DNA of 64,000 bases from Tyto alba (Eukaryota > Chordata > Aves > Strigiformes > Tytonidae): contig NW_024881324.1 of assembly GCF_018691265.1 (NCBI RefSeq), positions 1,578,230 to 1,642,229 on the forward strand, written 5' to 3'. Below, piece by piece: positions 12,501-24,720 of this stretch. The translations under genes and the position numbers were made by a program. Under the pieces are notes generated by a model that was not told where the DNA came from, did no database searches, and saw only the letters and a list, made by a program, of their open reading frames with translations. Each line of letters opens with the position of its first letter. The first letter of the stretch is position 1.

Positions 12501-15500
12501 TCTCTTAATGTACCATAAATCCAGTCAAGTACTTTGACCTCTTTATTCATTGTCACTATAGCTCCCGAAATTGTCCATTCTAGCAAAGGACCCGCAGGAG
12601 TTTGGTTCTTTTGACAAATGTGGGAGGTAAGCAAGTCGGTTTCCTGCAAAATGTGCCTGTGCTGTTACTGCAGAGAAAACAGAGGCAGCGAGGAGAAACT
12701 GGAACACTAATGCACATCAAATGGGATGGTCATTACTTCCTACTACATGCAAATTACTCATATGGTTTAATCAAACACATTACAATTCATTAAGTGGCTG
12801 ATGCTTCTACATTCAGTGATGATTATGGATTCCATGTTTCATTAATGGGAAGTTTTAGAATGAAAAAGTGATGCAAAAAAGTTGCTCTGGATGAAGAAAC
12901 CTGAGGCTTATATAAATGTTTGTAAGCAAAAGATAACTGTTTATTGTAGTTCCCTTCAGATTCTACTCAGCAGGTTCTTTAAGTCTGCTTTAAAGATAGC
13001 TTTTCCAAGGAAACATGGCTTTTGGCTGTGCTATGTACAATCTTCCAATAAAACACTTTGCAGACAATGGAGAAGCTTCAGAACACTTTGGCAATCATAG
13101 TTAGTCGTTAAATTATTTATACTATCTTAAAATATAGAGGAAAATAAGGATTCCTATCAGAACCAGATTTCTTACAACGAGTTATTTCTTAAACAGGTGT
13201 GAAAACTTGTATATCTGGTCCTGCAATTTTTACTTAACAGGCCAAATTTGGCAATAAACCTAAATGTGCTGAGAGACTGGCTGTTTCAGTACCTTCAAAA
13301 ATGTTGCACTGCATGATGACAATTCATATCTAGAAGATGTAAAAATAATATGCTCTCTGTTACATTTAGTAGATTCAAATTATTAATTTGAAATCTACTA
13401 GACTTGCCTGCATGTAAACGAAAGAAGAAAGTTATTGATTTCTTATCTTAAATTATCAGAAGTTTCTGTTAGTAGCATGAAACAAATGTATAGGAATTTT
13501 CACAGCTCCATTTGAATAGCTATATGTGTTGTTGACTTACTGTTATATTCTTGATTTCAGTGTGCATAATGTTTAAGATATGGTGTGGTCCCAAACTGTG
13601 CATTTCCCCTGTACCAAGGGAGGGGGGGGAGGCAGTGGGAAATGGGGGATAAATGCTGAATTTATCTATGAAAATAAACAAGTAGCGACCTAGCTAAAAT
13701 AATACCCTTTTCTTCTATCAAATTTTAAAGTGTTGTTAAAAGCTGTTCGATGAATCCTTATATTGTGAGTAGTACTGAGTAACGTTTCTTTAGTATTTTA
13801 ATTGTTAATATAACACCATATTTATACAATAAATGCTTAGCTAGCATGTTATGTTTCATCCAGGGAATGAATGATTGTATTGTATTAATAAAATCAATTT
13901 GAAAAATTTAGTTTACTCTTTTGGGTCAGTTAGACCGTATTATATTTCAAATGGCTGTGACCATAAATTTTATTACCTTTGCCAGCATGATACACAATAA
14001 AAGAAAAAGAATTAAGATTGAATATTTAGAGTGGCGGTTTAAAAAATATCTACCAAATTTAAATTAGCAAATTGATAATATTTGTACAATGCTGAAATTA
14101 CAGAGCCTCTACTTGTATTTTTCTAAACAAGAATAGAAAATTTCTCCATCTTATCCTCCATCCTACCTGTAGCTGATACCAGAAACAATACAAAGAAAAC
14201 TCTATATCATCCTCTATCAAATTTGAACTTACAGAAATTTGCATTTCTTTGTCTGAGGGGCATTCTTTCTTACTGCTCAGGTGCACTGGTTTAGGCACTA
14301 GCATTTTCTATCACCATGAAGCATTTAGTCAAACTTTCTAACTTTTAAGAACTCCATATTGAAGTTATCCATGACTGCCTCCGAGTTGTCTTCAAACCAT
14401 TCTAAACTGTTGCAATCCTATTTCTATGGTAATAAATGTGCCACTGCATAGTATTCTGCAGAGAAAATGTTTTTTACATAGGACCCAAAGAGCAATGATT
14501 AGGACCATTAAAAATGAAGGAAGAGGTAAAGTAACACTGGATTTAATTTATCTCCTTTAATCCAAAACCTTTGGACTATAAATTATCCTATTCTTCTGCT
14601 CAGATTTTCTATTTCCCTTCTATTCAGTGACACACATTGATCACTCAGGCTGAGATATAAAAAGGAGTAATGCCATTTACAGCATCTAGACCTTTACGGC
14701 AGAATCCTAGGTAGGAATTAGGTAAACACTTCATGGGCTTTACAAAAACTAGCACACTAGAAACTGGTAATCAAAAGGGAAACATGATCTCAGATCCCAG
14801 CCCTTGATAAAGTTTGGGTGCCTCAGGCTATGTCTACATTAACATCTAGTAAAGCACAACAGGAGTAGTTGATTCTGACATCCACAAAATATGTATTTTG
14901 GGTGCTTTGGTATCTCTATTATTTTTTCTTAGAATTTCCACCTTTATTCCCCAGTATTTTGGGGAGCATCTAGCATTGATGATCCAGAAGTAATGTGAGA
15001 AAAATTAATGGAAAATCAAAGTTATTAGAAGATGTTATTATTGTACCGGCAAGTCTTCGTCAAGAATACTGTGTCTGGTTGTGGTCATCACTGTCTGAAA
15101 CAAATGAGCTCAGCCTAGAAGATGAGCATGGAAGGATCATCATGTCACTGGGAGAATGGAGATTCCCATTTATGGAAAGCAGCTAAAAGAGCCAACTATG
15201 TTTAGCCAGGCAAAACAAAGCTGAGCAGCGAAACTATTGTCTCTGTAAATGGATCAGAAAGGTAAACACTAGCAGCGGAACAGTCCTTTAAGCCTAAGGA
15301 CAATGTTTACACAGAAGTAGTGGGCATATCCCACCTATGAATACATTTACAACAGAAATTAGCAGGTGCCATAGCCTTCGGAGGAGTGAGGCTGTGAAGC
15401 AGATTTCTATCCGAGCAATGGGTACAAGGAGTCGAACCGCTGGTTTTGGTATCCACCCTCACAGCTGCATGCCGACACGTGAGACTGGCTGATGCCGTGG

Positions 15501-18269
15501 CCTGGGGGGCAGGTGCTGCAGGGACACCCCCTGGGACCCCCTCAGCCCTGTGTGCTCCTGGTAAAAGGACTAGGGAAAAGCCATCCACCTCCTAACACCG
15601 GGCACACCGCTGCCGTCCTTTTGTTGCCTCGGGACTGGTGTGAGGAAGGCTGATTTGCCTGGCGTTTACACTGAACCCAGGATCTGACCCTCGTTTGGCA
15701 GCTTGTTTCCCACTAATTGCATTGATGTTGTTAGTCCTTCCTGAGGTGTTGCGTTCTGGAAATGAACCCCTGATCTGAATTGTGCAGTGCTATTGCATTC
15801 TGCTGTTCGTAAAAATGGATAATTCAGCATTTGGGTGGACTCAGTAGAAGTTGGGAGAAAAATATTGTTGTTAACTATTGCATATCAGATTTTATGACAT
15901 TTGACTAGCTTTTTGTTGTGTTATATACAACAGAGAGAAGAAATAATTACGGGAAAAAGAAATCTGAAAAAGCTCAATTGGGAATCTATGGTACACAATA
16001 TTAATAAATATTACCTGAAATTGATTATCCTATGAATCTACTTGGGGTAACAAGAGAATAATTGTCAATGTCTTTATAAGCTACTGGCAAAATACCATAT
16101 TTTATATTTTATGGCACAGATTATATATATTAGTACTGAGGGTTCCAGCAAAGATTTCTGCTACCCCGGCTGTAGTTTTTATCAATGATTATGCTTTTAG
16201 GTGCTATAGTATTTTATGGAATAACTAAATACAGATGGAAAAAGTCAGTAACGCCATGGTATTTTAATACTGCAGAAAGGTTGGTCCTGCCTCTATTTAT
16301 GCAGTCAGGTTGAGGAGCCTAGGCTTGACATATCAAGAAGATCCAGAGCCACAAGATGCATCTGAACTGTTCAGGAAGACTTCTCAACACATCCGTGTGC
16401 TTTGTCACTCATCCACACAACTGCGAGGGAGTGGCCCATCTGACTCTGCACGATGCTCTGCTTTCATAACACATGTATTCTCAGATATGGCAAAAGAGGT
16501 GGATGTGTTCCAGCTATTCAGCAACTGTCCAGTGCTCTCCTGGTAGCCTGGGCTGGGAAATGGCCAAAAGGAAGAAGGACCTGGTCCTTTCTCAGCAGTC
16601 AGATCCAACTGAAGAATCAGGAACAAGAATAATACCTCCTTGTCCTTTTTAACAGGTTTTTTAATATAGAAGTAGAATCCCTAAATAATTTTATAATTAA
16701 TCAAATCATATCATTTGTATAATATAAATTTTGTAGGGTAAAATAATTTTTAATAACCTTTGACTCAAATTGCTGGTGTATAGTACATGGGTGTGCGCAT
16801 GCAACTGACAGTATAAAAAAATGTAGTTTGTAAAGCTGTGGAACTCCTTGTCTCAGCATGTTGTATAAGCTGCATGGATATGTTCAACAACAGAACAAAC
16901 AAGCTGTCATGGAAGAGAAAGCCACCAAAGATTTCCAAACCAGTAGAAGTTTCTGAGCACACCTCAAACCTTCAGATTTGGGAGGTCAAGCTGGGAAATG
17001 CGTCAGAGACGAATGGATGAGTACCACACATAATAGCCTTATTTTTGCATTCTTCTCCAGCAAGGTGAGTGCAAAGGTTAGTGAAGTGAGCTCAGACATA
17101 AGTATGACAAGGTTTTTGACTTGGACCCCACCCCTTAAAGGATTACAAATTTTATATCTAAATAAAAAACTCTATAGTAAAAACAACAAATGAGAATTAT
17201 ATATGGTGCTTTCTCTGGCACCGGGATCCACTTTGTGTGGAAGTGGGGAAAAAAAGGGGCTCATTTAAAAAAAAAAAAAAAAAGGGTAGGAGAGGGAGCA
17301 TGTGGGGAAAAGGATGGGAAGGGTTATGGCTTCTTTCCTGCACACTGAGGAAGTCTCAGTAGAGGAGCTACAAATGTCCTACAAACAAGTTGTACGGGTA
17401 GCAATACATATAGAGGCATTAGCTTATAAGCACTAAGGACACATTCAGCTCTGCCTTACAGATTTAGGTTTTATGGGGGTCTGCTGGATTTTGCAGATAG
17501 TTAACTGACAACAATATCAGCAGGTTTTTTATTTTTTTCAGGTCTCTTAACTAAATGAAGAATGAGTTGGTGTGTCTCCACTTCTTAATTGCACAAGGAT
17601 AAAAAACCCTGGAGCTTAATGTCCCTGGAATTAAACACCCAGATATATAGGAACTGGTGTATCTAAATCCTTCTCTTGAATCAACTCAAACTAACCCAGT
17701 AGATTTTCTTTTTCCTTACATCATTTTAATGCCATGTTTACAGTGGCATGAGGATCTATAGAGGGCTCTTGAAATAGGGAGAAAATTACAAGTAGCTTAA
17801 AGAAACTAAATTTAGGTTTTATTTTAGCTCTTAGTGACAGCTGAGGTCAACAGTTTCCTAATTTTTTTTGCCAATGGCAGTCAATCATGTGAGAAACCCC
17901 AAAACCAATATATTCAGAATGCTAAATTTCACATGATAACTATCCTTCCCTTGGAAATAACCAGGTGAGGTCAAATGGTGGCTGAGTAATGTCTTCTTCC
18001 TTGCTTATGTGGCCTATAAGCTTCATTTTTTTCTTATCTTACCTTAGGTTAGAGCAGAGAGCAGAGCCCAAAGAAAAAGAATGCCATCCAAAATCCATGC
18101 TGCCTCCAGAAAGTCATTTGTAGAAAGTAGATGGCAAACCAATCAAAATGTCTCATCAGCAAAATTAGTATTTATGAAATTAGTGATGGAGCAGAACTGG
18201 CAGAGTGATTGCATTATAAACACTCAAAATGTAGGGGGAGGGAACAGAGATTTTGCTCATTTTCCCTCC
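9548..18269. other. AT-rich unique sequence, no gene seen
   Basis: No gene or transposon is recognisable. Short pyrimidine-rich tracts occur (for example 11795-11856). A more GC-rich patch at about 15430-15640 contains scattered CpG but no open frame or promoter arrangement I can support. A 17-A tract lies at 17267-17283. All open frames are about 100 codons or shorter and show no domain. Confidence 0.55.
13618..13648 (+). other. G-run cluster, possible G-quadruplex
   Basis: Four G runs of at least 3 bases lie within 31 bp: GGG at 13618-13620, eight G at 13622-13629, GGG at 13637-13639 and five G at 13644-13648. The loops are short (1, 7 and 4 nt). This fits the usual four-run pattern for an intramolecular quadruplex on the plus strand. 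Formation in the cell is inference. Confidence 0.6.
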
Positions 18270-18680
18270 CACTGCTAAAGCACTGTATTTAATTGACTTA
18301 AAATTTTTCCCCTAATATATTTCTTTATGAAACCTGCCTTGAGCAATGGATACATGATTGTTCACCGAGGGTTGTGCCTCATTTGTTCCTGTAGATTGTG
18401 CCTAATTAACGCTAACTTGTCTGTACATAAAAAGTACAATAGGCTGTCCTTTCCAATTTAATTCCGACAGTTTAATCGAATCTGTATTCTTTCAAAAATA
18501 ATTAGATCATTTACACTTCATTAACATGTAATGTAATGTTGAGGCATTCATCATAATGATTTCTTATTTTTCTTGTGCAATATTATCTCCTCTAATGAAA
18601 CTGTTAACACCACGCATGTCTTAATTAGCTTTATCGTATCACTGACAATTTCAGGGAGAGCTACATTTTTACAAATGAAA
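18270..18680. promoter_or_regulatory. Candidate conserved non-coding element rich in homeodomain motifs
   Basis: Three exact TAATTA cores (18403-18408, 18499-18504, 18622-18627) and several further ATTA, TAATG and TTAATC words lie in about 400 bp that has no simple repeats, no transposon relic and no useful open frame. This composition is typical of vertebrate developmental enhancers bound by homeodomain factors. Conservation itself cannot be seen from one sequence, and AT-rich DNA gives such motifs by chance, so this is a hypothesis. Confidence 0.3.
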
Positions 18681-19499
18681 TTAAATTAGTTCAATAGGTA
18701 TATTTGAAGAAGAATATGCTCTATTAATGCAAAAATATTAGAAACAGGTTTACCTTTTTTTACCATCTAGCAGTTTCTATAGTAATTTTTTTACATCTTT
18801 GTCTCTCAGCAATGAGATATCTAGTGTGCGTGGATCACTTTTTTCTTTCCTCACCCTAAACAAAGTGATGATAGGCTTCTCTTAAAGATATTAAGCCATC
18901 TAAGGAAACACTGATAATAAGAATTAACAGAGACCGTAGCACGCCCTCCCACCTCACAACCAAATCCTATTGATTTTGTGAGGAGTTCCTGTGCAGATCT
19001 TGGCATCCCACCTCCAAATGCCTCTGAAAAAAGCCCTGTTTCTGGGTTAAAACTGTGAAAGCATTCTCTGATCCACTTAACGGAGGACATATTCACTGTA
19101 TCCATGTTTGTAAACCTTGCCCAAAAATGAGTGGCGCTAGGTTCTAATCCTGCATATTGCTAAGAAGCCACTACTCCCATGGGCCTGGAAGCCTCCATGT
19201 TAGCATACATCTTTCAACAGGTATTTACAAGCCATTCACATTCTGACAACATTCTTGCAGCTGAGGATGTGTTTGTAAATGTTAATAGAAAACAAATTGC
19301 CATGAAGCATCTCCTGTAAGGTACCGAGTGCCCACAGCTTCAAAGGAAAGCCAGTGCTCAGTATTTTGTAGGATGCATTCTACACCTGCCTGGATTGAGC
19401 AATAAACTAGCTAAAGGTCCTAAAATGTTTTAGAGATGGAAAACCTTCTTTCCCTCAACTCGCATAGTCTTGCCAACACAAGGAGCATGCCATATTCTT

Positions 19500-19720
19500 G
19501 TCTACTGCAACTGAATAAATATTGTGATGCAAAACAATAATTGCAGGCAATTGTTAGAGTAAAATAAACAGATTTGCTGTTATCAGTATTCATGACCTTT
19601 TAAATTTTGTTCTGCGTGATCACTTGTGCAATTATTTATGCAAAGAATTTCTCCTGAGTGTGAAAAATCTGCAGAGTATGTGAGTAAAGATTGTGCAAAG
19701 TTGGAGGAACCTTTATAAAA
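19500..19720. promoter_or_regulatory. Weak candidate conserved non-coding element
   Basis: Repeat-free AT-rich stretch containing ATGCAAA and TTATGCAAAG (octamer/POU-like) words, AACAAT (SOX-like) words and the near-palindrome AATTGCAGGCAATT. The call rests only on motif texture. It sits about 0.8 kb beyond the candidate at 18270-18680. Confidence 0.2.
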
Positions 19721-21391
19721 TCCATGTGACCAATCCCATATCACATGCAAAAGTAGTCAGTGGCAAGTAGTAATCAAGATGGAGTTGATACGTGTAGTTC
19801 ACAAACAAACCATAGACGGGAACATCAGAGAACATTTTTTTTTTTTTTTTAATTTTGAAGAAACAATTCTGTAAATTTGAAAGTCCATGTAAGAACAATT
19901 TATAAGCAAGCTAGAAGGCTAAATTAATCAAACCATTTGCTATAAATAGATTCGCTAGCACTAACTACTTCTCACTTTGCAAAACTGAAGCAGAGATAAT
20001 TGTATTCATTTCTCTTTATTTATGTGCTGCCAAAGGTTGTTGTACAAAGTCTGTTGGACCATTACTGATAAAATTGATAATGATAGTATCTTTGAGTCCC
20101 AGAGGTCTCATCAGCCTTTTAAAAGAAAATGCTACAGATCACTTTTAATAAATTTTAATACACTTTACTAAAATTCATAGACATACTATAGATCAAAAGT
20201 CAAATTCTGACCCTTTCATGCTAACCTGCAATAGTTTTTCATTTCCCTAGTCTTGTTTTAAGGTATTATAGTATGTACCGAAACCTTATATGGTATAATT
20301 GATTTTTTGATCCTTTCTCACTAATATTTTGACTGCTGATTTTCAGTTTTCTTGATGCTTCTTTTTTTCTAAAGTAGGAGTGTAACTTATCCAAAGCTCA
20401 TTAATGTAGCAGCAGAATGTCAGGAAAACAGTTTTTAGCCTGCTTTATCAACTTTAATCATGTAAATAAAATTAAAAAAAAAAAAAAGATAAATTATTCA
20501 TTATAAAATGACAAATAATAGGTTTAGGGGTCTTTTTACGAATTAGATATTTTTTTTCTTTCCTTGAGAAGCTTGAGAATGTAGAATTTTAAGAGGATGA
20601 GGAAAAAAATTAGTCAAGTGGGATATTTGTTGGTGTCTTCAGTAGAACCATAATTTTACCAGAAGTGCTCCAGTGTTTCCTGATGTTTTTGTTTTTTTAA
20701 AAAGTTGTTACCCCATTCTTTATCACTTTAAAGTGGCTTGAACTTTTAACACTAAATGCTATTCCTTTTGTTAGTTTTGCATGATAAGTCATCTTTATAA
20801 TGTTTGCTTTATTTTGTTTCATTTGATCATACTGTTCGGGAAGGATTGATCAAAATCAACAATTATAAGAATTTACAGAGATCTAAGAATGCACCATGAG
20901 AAGAAGGAAAGGGATATGTAGGTATTCATGTTGAAGTAGAGAGAGAAAAATTCCAGTTTGTCCTAGTTTATCACAGACAGGAGACTTCAACTGCCCTGAT
21001 GATGGTGTAACCACCCTTTTCAGTACTGTGGGATCACTTCTTTATGTCTTTCTACATTCTCCAAAGATGTCATATCTTGGGTCAGCACATGACAAAATCT
21101 GAAAGCTTTTGGAGACCCTTCTTCATCAATTTTGGTGAATGTAAGACAAAAAAAAAAAAAAAATAAAGACATTCCCTAACCCTTTCCTAAGCATGGACTG
21201 ATTTGTAGACTAATCCATTTAAATTAAAATCTTATTAATTTGCTATGTGCATTAGGGAACAAAGCATATGTATTCGTACAATGGTTTTCTTGGTTAATCA
21301 TAGGGTATACATGAAGATGTGCAAACAACTGTGATAGATAGATGAAAGATGGTTCTTGTTAGCCCTTTTAAGATACCAAGCAAACCCTTTC

Positions 21392-21413
21392 TTTTTTTTT
21401 TTTTTTTTTTTTT
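21392..21413. repeat. Poly(T) tract, 22 nt
   Basis: Uninterrupted run of 22 T in AT-rich non-coding DNA. Confidence 0.95.
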
Positions 21414-23778
21414 CCTTTAGATCCTGATTTGCAGGTTAGATGAGTGTTTGCTAACTTCTAATGGCTTTGGTTTCATACACTGACCGTTTGTCTGCATGTA
21501 TTCTGCTGGCATACTTAGTCTCAGAAATGTAAGTGCATGACAGACAATAGGCTTACACCTGTAGTTATGTGCTGGCAGATTTATAGAGGCAGCACTAATG
21601 GGGCTGCTTAGGCACTTTACCAGCCTTTCTGCTTGCTGGCCTGCTACTCAGTAGGCAGAGCCTAGGAAAGTCCCATTCTCCCCAAACGTCCTGGACTGCT
21701 GACCAAGATGAAGGAATTTCTAATATTTATTTTGTATTTTATTCTGATATCATCCACTGGAGCCATCATGCACTACTCACAATTCCCATTTCAAAACACT
21801 TCACGTTTAACAAAGCATCCAATCCAAAGTGCATTAGTTTCCAGAAGTAGAGCTAACAATATGCATGGTACTTTTTCCCTTTAACGTTCTTGCACCATCC
21901 CATGCAAATAAGTAAGCATTATGAACCCCTCATTTTACACCAGTGAAAACTGAAACAGATACTAAAAGCCATTTTTAGACAGAACTCAGGCTAACTGTAA
22001 GAAAAGGTTCCAAATAGGCTCAGTCCAGGCTGCCACTTTTTCAGTAGGAAATGGTGAAGTTGGAAAAAAATTAGGAAATTTAGGCCAGCATCATGAATAT
22101 ACTCTCAGAGCATGATATGTAAAATGTGGAGCATCTACAAGTAAAATTTTTACAAAAGGAATTACAGATATGCCTCATGTCTTACAAGCTTTACTCTTAT
22201 AATTAACCTAATGCTAGAACCTGCCATTTGGTGTTCTTGGTTTTGTACCAGTGAGTATTATTTCTCAGCATAAATAATGCAACTTTTGAGAAAGTTAAAA
22301 TAATGGCAAAAATATTTTTAAAAGTAAAAATAAATGCATTCAATTTAATGACATATTACAATAATATAGCATTTACGGTAAGAGGACCAAGTGAAATGCA
22401 CTGCCAAATTATTTCATGAATGTTCATTTTTACCAACAATATAAGAATAAATTTCTTCAGAGTATTAAGGCCAAATTATTATTTTATTTACTATTATTTT
22501 CTTCCATCTGCTTCAGCTGAGGGAAAACAGAGTCTAGATCTCCTGCGCTAAGAGAGGAAATGTTAATGTTGACTTCTTCAGAGGCATTTCTCACATCACA
22601 TCAGATTACAGCAGTTTTCTAAACCACAGAAAGAATTTCCAGTGTAAGACAAGTAGCTAATATCATTTTAGGTACACTTTTCAATAAATATGTTAATTTA
22701 TCCCATGAACAGATTTATTTGAGAATATAGTGTTATTTTTGGTGCTAAATTTGTGTAGTTAAGGCTTGATCCTCCCTGATCAACGGAGTTATAAATGATT
22801 AGCGTATCCAAAAAACAAAAGTCTTATTAATATGCCTAAGTATGGATTTAGACCTGTATATTTAGGTAATCAAGCCTGGCCTTCATCATATTATGCTAGT
22901 TTACATGTATTTGGTATATTTTTGTTTGGATTAAACTTTCTTTTTTAGTATCATTACTCTCTTCCAATAGTTATCTTTCAGATTCTCCATTACTTGGGTA
23001 TGTGCCATGTCAGGTATTCTTGCATAATGATTTCTGCAGGCAAGCTAAATTAAGTTCAGTTGTTTATACAGTATCTATTTGATTTATGTCTATATTTGTT
23101 TGTGATTGTCTTTATGGTTGTTAGTGTTAATTAGAGAATCAATAAAAAAGATTTTTTAATGAAATGAATATACAGAAAAACACTGTTGTAATATACAGTG
23201 TTCTTTCCATAACCCAATATCAACATCCTGTATTATTTCCTTTTCATGGCCTTACTGTGAAAATCTGCTGGAAGATATTTCAGAGATACACAAAAGATCC
23301 TTCTGCTTCTTTTCTCAAGTAACTCATGGAAACATCTTTAAGTTTTCCAACATAACCATTATTTGTTATGAAGCTATAAGTCCAGGGGAAAGAACCTGTT
23401 GCTCTGCTCTTAAATTTTTTCCAGATTTTTGATTTTTTTTTCCCCTACTCAATTCATTTTTCAGGCTTCTGCCACCATGAAGTTTCTCCTAAGGTCACCT
23501 GATAATTACAATGTCCCTATTCTGCAACTGCTTAATATTTATGTGTTTGGGCACCAGTTTGACAAAGCACTGTGAGACCTTCTGAGTTACATGCTTAGTG
23601 CTATTCCTTCATTGATACATTCAGAGTTCAGCTCATACTAACTAATGAACATTTTTCTGAATGATGCCCTGAAAGCTCTGCAACAAAGCACAGCTTTGTT
23701 TCCCTGTAGCTGATACTACATCATCTTTCCAGCAAGCAAAATCCTCCTTTTCAAGTTAACATTTTTTGCTGGGAAAAA

Positions 23779-23935
23779 ATCATAGAATCATAAAACAGTT
23801 GGAGTTAGGAGGGAGCCCAAGAATGTCTCTAGCTCAATCTTCTGCCCAAAGCAGATGTAAATTCAAAGTTAGATCATATTGCTTAGGGCCTTGTCCAGTT
23901 CAGTTTTGAATTAAATTTGGTGATGCGAGGGATCT
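23779..23935 (-). mobile_element. CR1 LINE relic, 3' end only
   Basis: The plus strand begins TCATAGAATCATAAAAC and continues through a decayed GGTTGGA-like segment, a CTCAATCTTCTGC segment and CTTGTCCAGTTCAGTTTTGAA. This is the reverse complement of the 3' terminal region of avian CR1 elements. Only about 155 bp remain and substitutions are many, so the copy is old and heavily 5'-truncated, as most CR1 copies are. It has no coding capacity. Confidence 0.85.
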
Positions 23936-24399
23936 GAGGCAAATCCCAAACCATACATGGGTAGCTGGCTAAAAATGTAGTAGGGCTTCATATTAAAATC
24001 TGTCTCCCCTCTGAAATAAAGAGAACTTAAGAAGATACAAACTATTTGTTTTCAGATGGTTTGGGGGTTTGGGGTTCTTTTTTGGTTACAGTCCAACTAA
24101 AATTATTTCTGCTTTTCACTATCCATGTCTCCTCCACCATTCTGAGACATTTGCTACATGCAGGGGGTCCGGGGTTTGTGTTGGTCTTTTGTGTATGTTT
24201 TTAGCAGCCAGTTCAGTTTTCCCTCCACCATTTGCTCAGCTCTCCACTACATCGTTTAAACTGATGTTAATCTGTTTGTACAACCCTACTGTGAAAGAGC
24301 CTGCTCACCACCATAACGCTAGGAGCTGCACTAACAAAAGAGCCAAAGACCCCAGTTGCTTCTGAGCTTAGTCTTTTGGGCCACCTTCAATCACACAGT
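23936..24399. other. Unique sequence, no gene seen
   Basis: No gene or repeat is recognisable. Open frames stay under 100 codons. Confidence 0.55.
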
Positions 24400-24720
24400 C
24401 TCCTTCTCCCACCCCTGTAAATCCCCCACCTGGCTCCCTCCTCTTCCTCGCTGCCTCTGAGGTGCCTCCCCGCTGGCATCCAGACCTCGCAGCCGCAATT
24501 TCTCCGTCCACACCATCTCTCACGACAGAGGGACGATACCGCTATTGCTGCGTCTCAGCTCCTCTTGAGTGGAAATGGTTCTGTGTCGGACAGTTTGGCT
24601 CCCTCCCCTCCCCTGCTCTGGGGCACTGGTGTAGCTGGAGCAGCTTTGACTGGGAAGAAAAGCCATGGGGCTTGAGGGCAAGTGCAGGGAGGAAACCCTG
24701 ATTTCACCCCTCCTTTAATC
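24400..24720. other. Moderately GC-rich patch
   Basis: This stretch is visibly richer in G+C than its flanks and pyrimidine-rich in its first half, with scattered CpG (for example around 24470-24590). It contains a 79-codon plus-strand open frame (24462-24701) with no recognisable domain. It could be an old CpG-decayed repeat or an exon-like segment, and I cannot distinguish these. Confidence 0.35.

Larger units (their letters stand above)
18681..23778. other. AT-rich unique sequence with A/T tracts
   Basis: Very AT-rich stretch with few open frames. Homopolymer tracts include T16 at 19835-19850, about 15 A near 20473, A16 at 21148-21163 and T22 at 21392-21413. I see no gene, RNA gene or recognisable transposon. 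Confidence 0.6.

Noticed and set aside
15428..15438. Exact tRNA B-box-like GGTTCGACTCC on the minus strand
   Set aside because: No A box lies at the right distance upstream on that strand and the surrounding bases do not fold into a cloverleaf, so it is neither a tRNA nor a recognisable tRNA-derived SINE.
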